This document shows positions 60,001 to 64,000 of a DNA stretch of 64,000 nt, in pieces (positions within the stretch are counted from its first letter, which is position 1; each line of letters starts with the position of its first letter). The notes beneath the pieces were generated by a model that did no database searches, was not told where the DNA came from, and saw only the letters and a list, made by a program, of their open reading frames with translations. The translations under genes were made by a program, and so were the position numbers. This DNA comes from Lethocerus indicus (Eukaryota; Arthropoda; Insecta; Hemiptera; Belostomatidae). The DNA lies in assembly GCA_019843655.1 (NCBI GenBank), contig JACDQD010000003.1, positions 29,190,224 to 29,254,223 on the forward strand, written 5' to 3'.

Positions 60001-62930
60001 TTGCTGCCGTTTTCATTCGAACCGGACTGAACACTGGCAACGCGATATCATCACTCGGGCAAATATCGCACGCATAATGTTCTGTCTGTGAATGGCCGTT
60101 TCAGAGAAATGAAAAATATACTCCCCCAGGAAATTATCCGAGGGTTGCGGGGCGGATGAAAATGAAAGTGGCGAAGTTAAAAATATTGCGCCCACCGATT
60201 AAAATGCAGCAGAAGGCCCGCTGGGAGAGGACGCGTCGACTGCTACCGGCAACTCGACAACTACTTCATTTTATATATTCATTTTCACGCGATACTACAC
60301 CCCAGAAGTGGAGCCAAATTCGGTCGAGGACAGTACATTTGCCTGGAACAATTCTCCCCCTAAGTTGAAAATTGCATTATGAAATAAATTCTGCTTACAA
60401 TGCTATGTTGTTACGTACATCTTCTTTAAAGATCCAACATTTTATTTCGCAGTTTTTTTATTATATTTTCTTAATAAGTCTGAGAAACAAAAACTGAGAT
60501 CAGAATAAATTTAGACCTGCAGCATATTTTTTATCATATTGCATATTTAGCTAGGAAAATGACAGAAATTAATTTCCTAAACTGAAACCCAGCTGGGCAG
60601 CCTTCAAAACGGTCCGGGTTTTCGAAACGGCCGATATTGTCAGTGCAATTTAAAGGGTCATTCGGGCTTGAAAAAGTGGAACATCATTTAATTTCGGAGT
60701 TCGGTTGCCGGCGGCGGACGTGCAACTGTCAAACAAATTTAATAACTTCAGCACGCTCAGGATAGGTCACTTCACGAATAACTGCTTCCCGACAAAATAT
60801 AAGGCCGAGTATACCGCCCTATCACTGCCGGCCACAATTAAATGGAGCAGAACTATAGTTTTTGTTTATGCATCGATGCCTTAACTGGCCCCAGTCAGCA
60901 GGAAAAACCCGGTAATAAAGATCTACTACAAAAGTTGTTTTACCTGTTGTCCGAGAGAATGGCTTTATCCGAATTTTAGTTGAAAATACCTGTTAGGTAG
61001 TCGATATAATGGAAGCGGACGATATAATAAGCTTCCTAAAATTAATCCTGATACAAAAGAAAAAGAAATGAACTTAATTGACGGCATGAAAATACTCGAA
61101 AACAGTCAAACAATGTAACCATCGAGAAACAATCACGTAGTGACTCTCGTAATAAGGTGCAAGAACAGGAAATCTGCGTACCACCGTTACTCCCCTCACC
61201 TCATATAATTGAATACAATTCTCAATATCTATTTGAAACTAAAATGTATTGAAATCTAATATCGCACGACACTTCGTCCGAGTGAAACGCTCATTTCTAA
61301 TCCGATTTAAACCCTTTTTTTAGAAGGTCTCGAACGGTCGATCGATACCTCAGGTATACTGACCGCCCGAAAGCCTGTTGGAAGAGTAAACGGAAAATAA
61401 CAATTATAATTATAATTATCCCGGTGAATTCCACTATAAATAATATTTTAAACGATAACTGATAGGCGGCGTGAAGGCCTGGCCGCCCGTTTGACCCCGT
61501 CCACCCCATCCAATAATAGCCGCCCCCAGATACATCTCCACCCCCCGCCCCTTTCACTATCTCCCGCCCGTCCCCTTTTTATTCTTTATTTATCTGCCCT
61601 GTAAATTTCTTCCACTTATGTAGTTTCGGGTACGTTGGAAAATTGTGCTGTATTGGCTGTGTGGTGGAGTTTCGGTCTTTTGACGTTCGGTTTCACCCCT
61701 CCCGATCGGCAGTTCGGTATTCTAGTCAGCGTTTTCTAACCCTCACCCCTATCCTATATTTTACGAGAGAAAGGAATGTCGCAGTTCGCCGCGAATTTTT
61801 TTCTTTTTTATTCACCGGTCTTTCCTCGCCCTGAATTGACGACCGTATAAAGTGATTTCCTCTGTGTATTGCCAGTATTGATCGTCCCTTACGAGTTATC
61901 GAAGCATTAGTGTCATTGTCGTGTCCTATCTTTTATATATATAGCCTCTGAATTATTGTTCGTTTTGATTTATAACTACAATATAATTTTCACTTTAATC
62001 TGAACAAAAAGGTAATTATTTTATTGCACCAAAAACTGCAAGGTTTCTTATTATTAAAACCGAACGTTCCAAATCAAAATTAAATCAACAACTGAAGCAT
62101 CTTATTTACATTTTCATGGTTTGTAGGTAACCATGAGATAAAAAAAAACATTAGTATTGCAGCATAACATAGATCAATTTACACATTTTCGTAATTTCCT
62201 ACTCCTGGCATTCCTGGTGCCTAAGCTGGCGTAGATCGTACATTCCACTAGCACTTTCTGTCTAATTATATTTAATTCGGTTTGTAATAATTGTAATTAA
62301 ATAATTTAAAATGCCCGTTTGATGGTTGGATAGGATTTTGAAATATACTGTTACAAGTAACCTGTCTCCAATCGTTTATTCATTGGACCGTCTTCGACAT
62401 TTCGCCATCTTTAATAGCGTTCTGTCAGTTAATGCATAGTCAAGTAATCCGGTTTAAACTTAGTAACAATGCCCGATTGCCCAAGTGAATAGGCTGTTTC
62501 TTTTCTTCTTAATTCCTGATTAATGTTTTCATAAATATTGGATACATTAGTTGAGTCTTTATTAGGCTCGGTCGTATTTCTTTCGGTCCGCTTTCATCAC
62601 TCTGACAGCCTCATATAGAGCCCGTTGCGAAATTCCGACTCCAATTAAAGTGCCACATTTCTTAAATACTATCGCGATCGGTTGACCCAGAAACGTACAC
62701 GCCCCCTTCTCGCTTTCCATTCGTGGAAGATTCCCAGTTGAAACTGATTGGGCCATCGCTTCCATTTAGAAATATGCTAATAACTCGGCCAGAATAGGCG
62801 ATAGAGATGTACCAGGGTGGGGTGGTGTTGGAGGCTCGCGTGACTGTCTTCTTCTGGGGCATCGGGGCGATACTTTGCGTTATGTTAGCACCCGAGACCC
62901 GGCACAAATTGGCCTCCTTCACAGCTCTAT
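57085..62930. other. Non-coding stretch, nothing recognised
   Basis: Mixed DNA with C12 at 58740-58751 and G10 at 59637-59646. TTACAG|GTGGAA near 59883 is a weak ratchet-like site. A 67-codon minus-strand frame at 62562-62765 looks protein-like but has no splice framing or known domain. The other frames are short. Confidence 0.5.
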
Positions 62931-62933
62931 ATT

Positions 62934-63203
<270 letters not shown>

Positions 63204-63204
63204 G

Positions 63205-64000
63205 AAAGAGCGTCTGTTTACTTGAGCCACGTTGTAAATATATATTCATTTCATAACTGCCAGCGACCATTGAATAGTGTCGGCCCGGAAATACCTTTGG
63301 GACTTGTTGCCAGGGGAATTTTTCATTAATCCCAAGTCTGTATGAAAACGGGAAAGGTTTAATATCATTCTTGCGATTTTCTGTCCATCAATAACAAAGG
63401 ATAGTCCCCTATACTAGACCGCCGATTAATTAATGTCTCCACTATCACTGTGTATCTTCTGAAGTTAGTAACTTTTGGCAATAACATTGCAGTGGTCATT
63501 AACCTTAAATATCTAAATAGATATTCTGGTATAAAACCGTATCGCGACAGAAATTTCACCTATTCATTTACACGAAACAATTGTTTCTGTCGTATTACAC
63601 TCGACATTGCTCTTATTTTATTTTTAATGTTCGCACATCGTTAAACATATTTATTCATTGAGATAAATAAATGTAAGGCCTCTCGATAAAAGTACAGGTA
63701 TCGATTATATTAAACAAAAAACCTTTCTTCCTTTTTTTTCATTACAAATTTATTAATGCTGCAGCAAAAATTACAATTTCATATGAAGTTTGTGGAACGT
63801 TCGCTGAGCGGATAGGAATGATAATGTAATCACAATGCACGCTCTAATGAATCATCAGGATGCACCCCGTAGCTTCATAAATATTCAGATTTTCAAAATG
63901 CTATCGGGGAAATCCGTAAGTCCGAGAAAAAAATGGATTACCGCCTCCATTGGATTCGCAAATTGTACAAGTCTGTTTTTAATACGTTACATTAAATATG
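63205..64000. other. Non-coding stretch, nothing recognised
   Basis: AT-rich DNA to the end of the window. There are no exon-like frames beyond about 65 codons and no RNA genes. Confidence 0.6.

Noticed and set aside
60930..60950. Minus-strand CAACAG|GTAAAA junction as a ratchet site
   Set aside because: The upstream sequence on that strand is only moderately pyrimidine-rich and no branch point is evident.

Overview
The window looks like nuclear DNA from an invertebrate animal, most likely an arthropod. It has no bacterial gene layout, few and short open frames, AT-rich stretches with scattered TAATTA-type sites, many long CT/GA microsatellites and many poly(dG):poly(dC) tracts. CpG is not depleted: in 11401-11680 I count about 43 CpG in 280 bases, well above what base composition predicts. 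That argues against vertebrates and most plants. High CpG in AT-rich DNA is known from Hymenoptera, but the order cannot be fixed from this sequence.

I found no protein-coding gene that I can name. The long open frames are read-throughs of CT repeats (62.7-63.3 kb) or chance frames in GC-rich patches. The window is best read as a gene desert or the inside of a very large intron. The intron reading is supported by four plus-strand sites where a strong 3' splice site is followed at once by a 5' splice site (5987/5988, 7530/7531, 32722/32723, 45829/45830). This is the ratchet-point layout used in recursive splicing of long introns. The best one, at 32722/32723, has a CTAAC branch-point match 33 bases upstream and a GTAAGT donor 40 bases downstream, and the 40-nt interval is stopped in all three frames. 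I noticed no comparable site on the minus strand, so any host gene would run left to right.

Layout: 1-4.6 kb, nothing recognisable. 4.6-8.2 kb, an 18-bp palindrome, a hairpin with a partner at 53.9 kb, two ratchet-like sites, ATTA clusters and a G19/C10 pair. 8.2-12.9 kb, microsatellites, a CpG-dense block and a 16-bp palindrome. 12.9-21.7 kb, mostly plain AT-rich DNA with TA and CT repeats and one ambiguous base at 14255. 21.7-23.3 kb, a 56-bp element present twice. 25.36-25.69 kb, a compact retroelement-like insertion with 67-bp inverted arms, a hammerhead-ribozyme-like core and a 13-bp flanking direct repeat. 29.8-31.1 kb, GC-rich DNA with a 31-bp element present twice. 31.9-32.8 kb, a weak minus-strand exon candidate and the best ratchet site. 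33-49 kb, microsatellites and otherwise plain DNA. 49.45-49.77 kb, a weak secreted-protein exon candidate. 50-62.9 kb, plain DNA with an inverted pair of octamer motifs at 56.05 kb. 62.94-63.19 kb, an uninterrupted CT array of about 126 units.

No tRNA, rRNA, known microRNA or CRISPR array was found. All coding candidates are low confidence and need RNA evidence.
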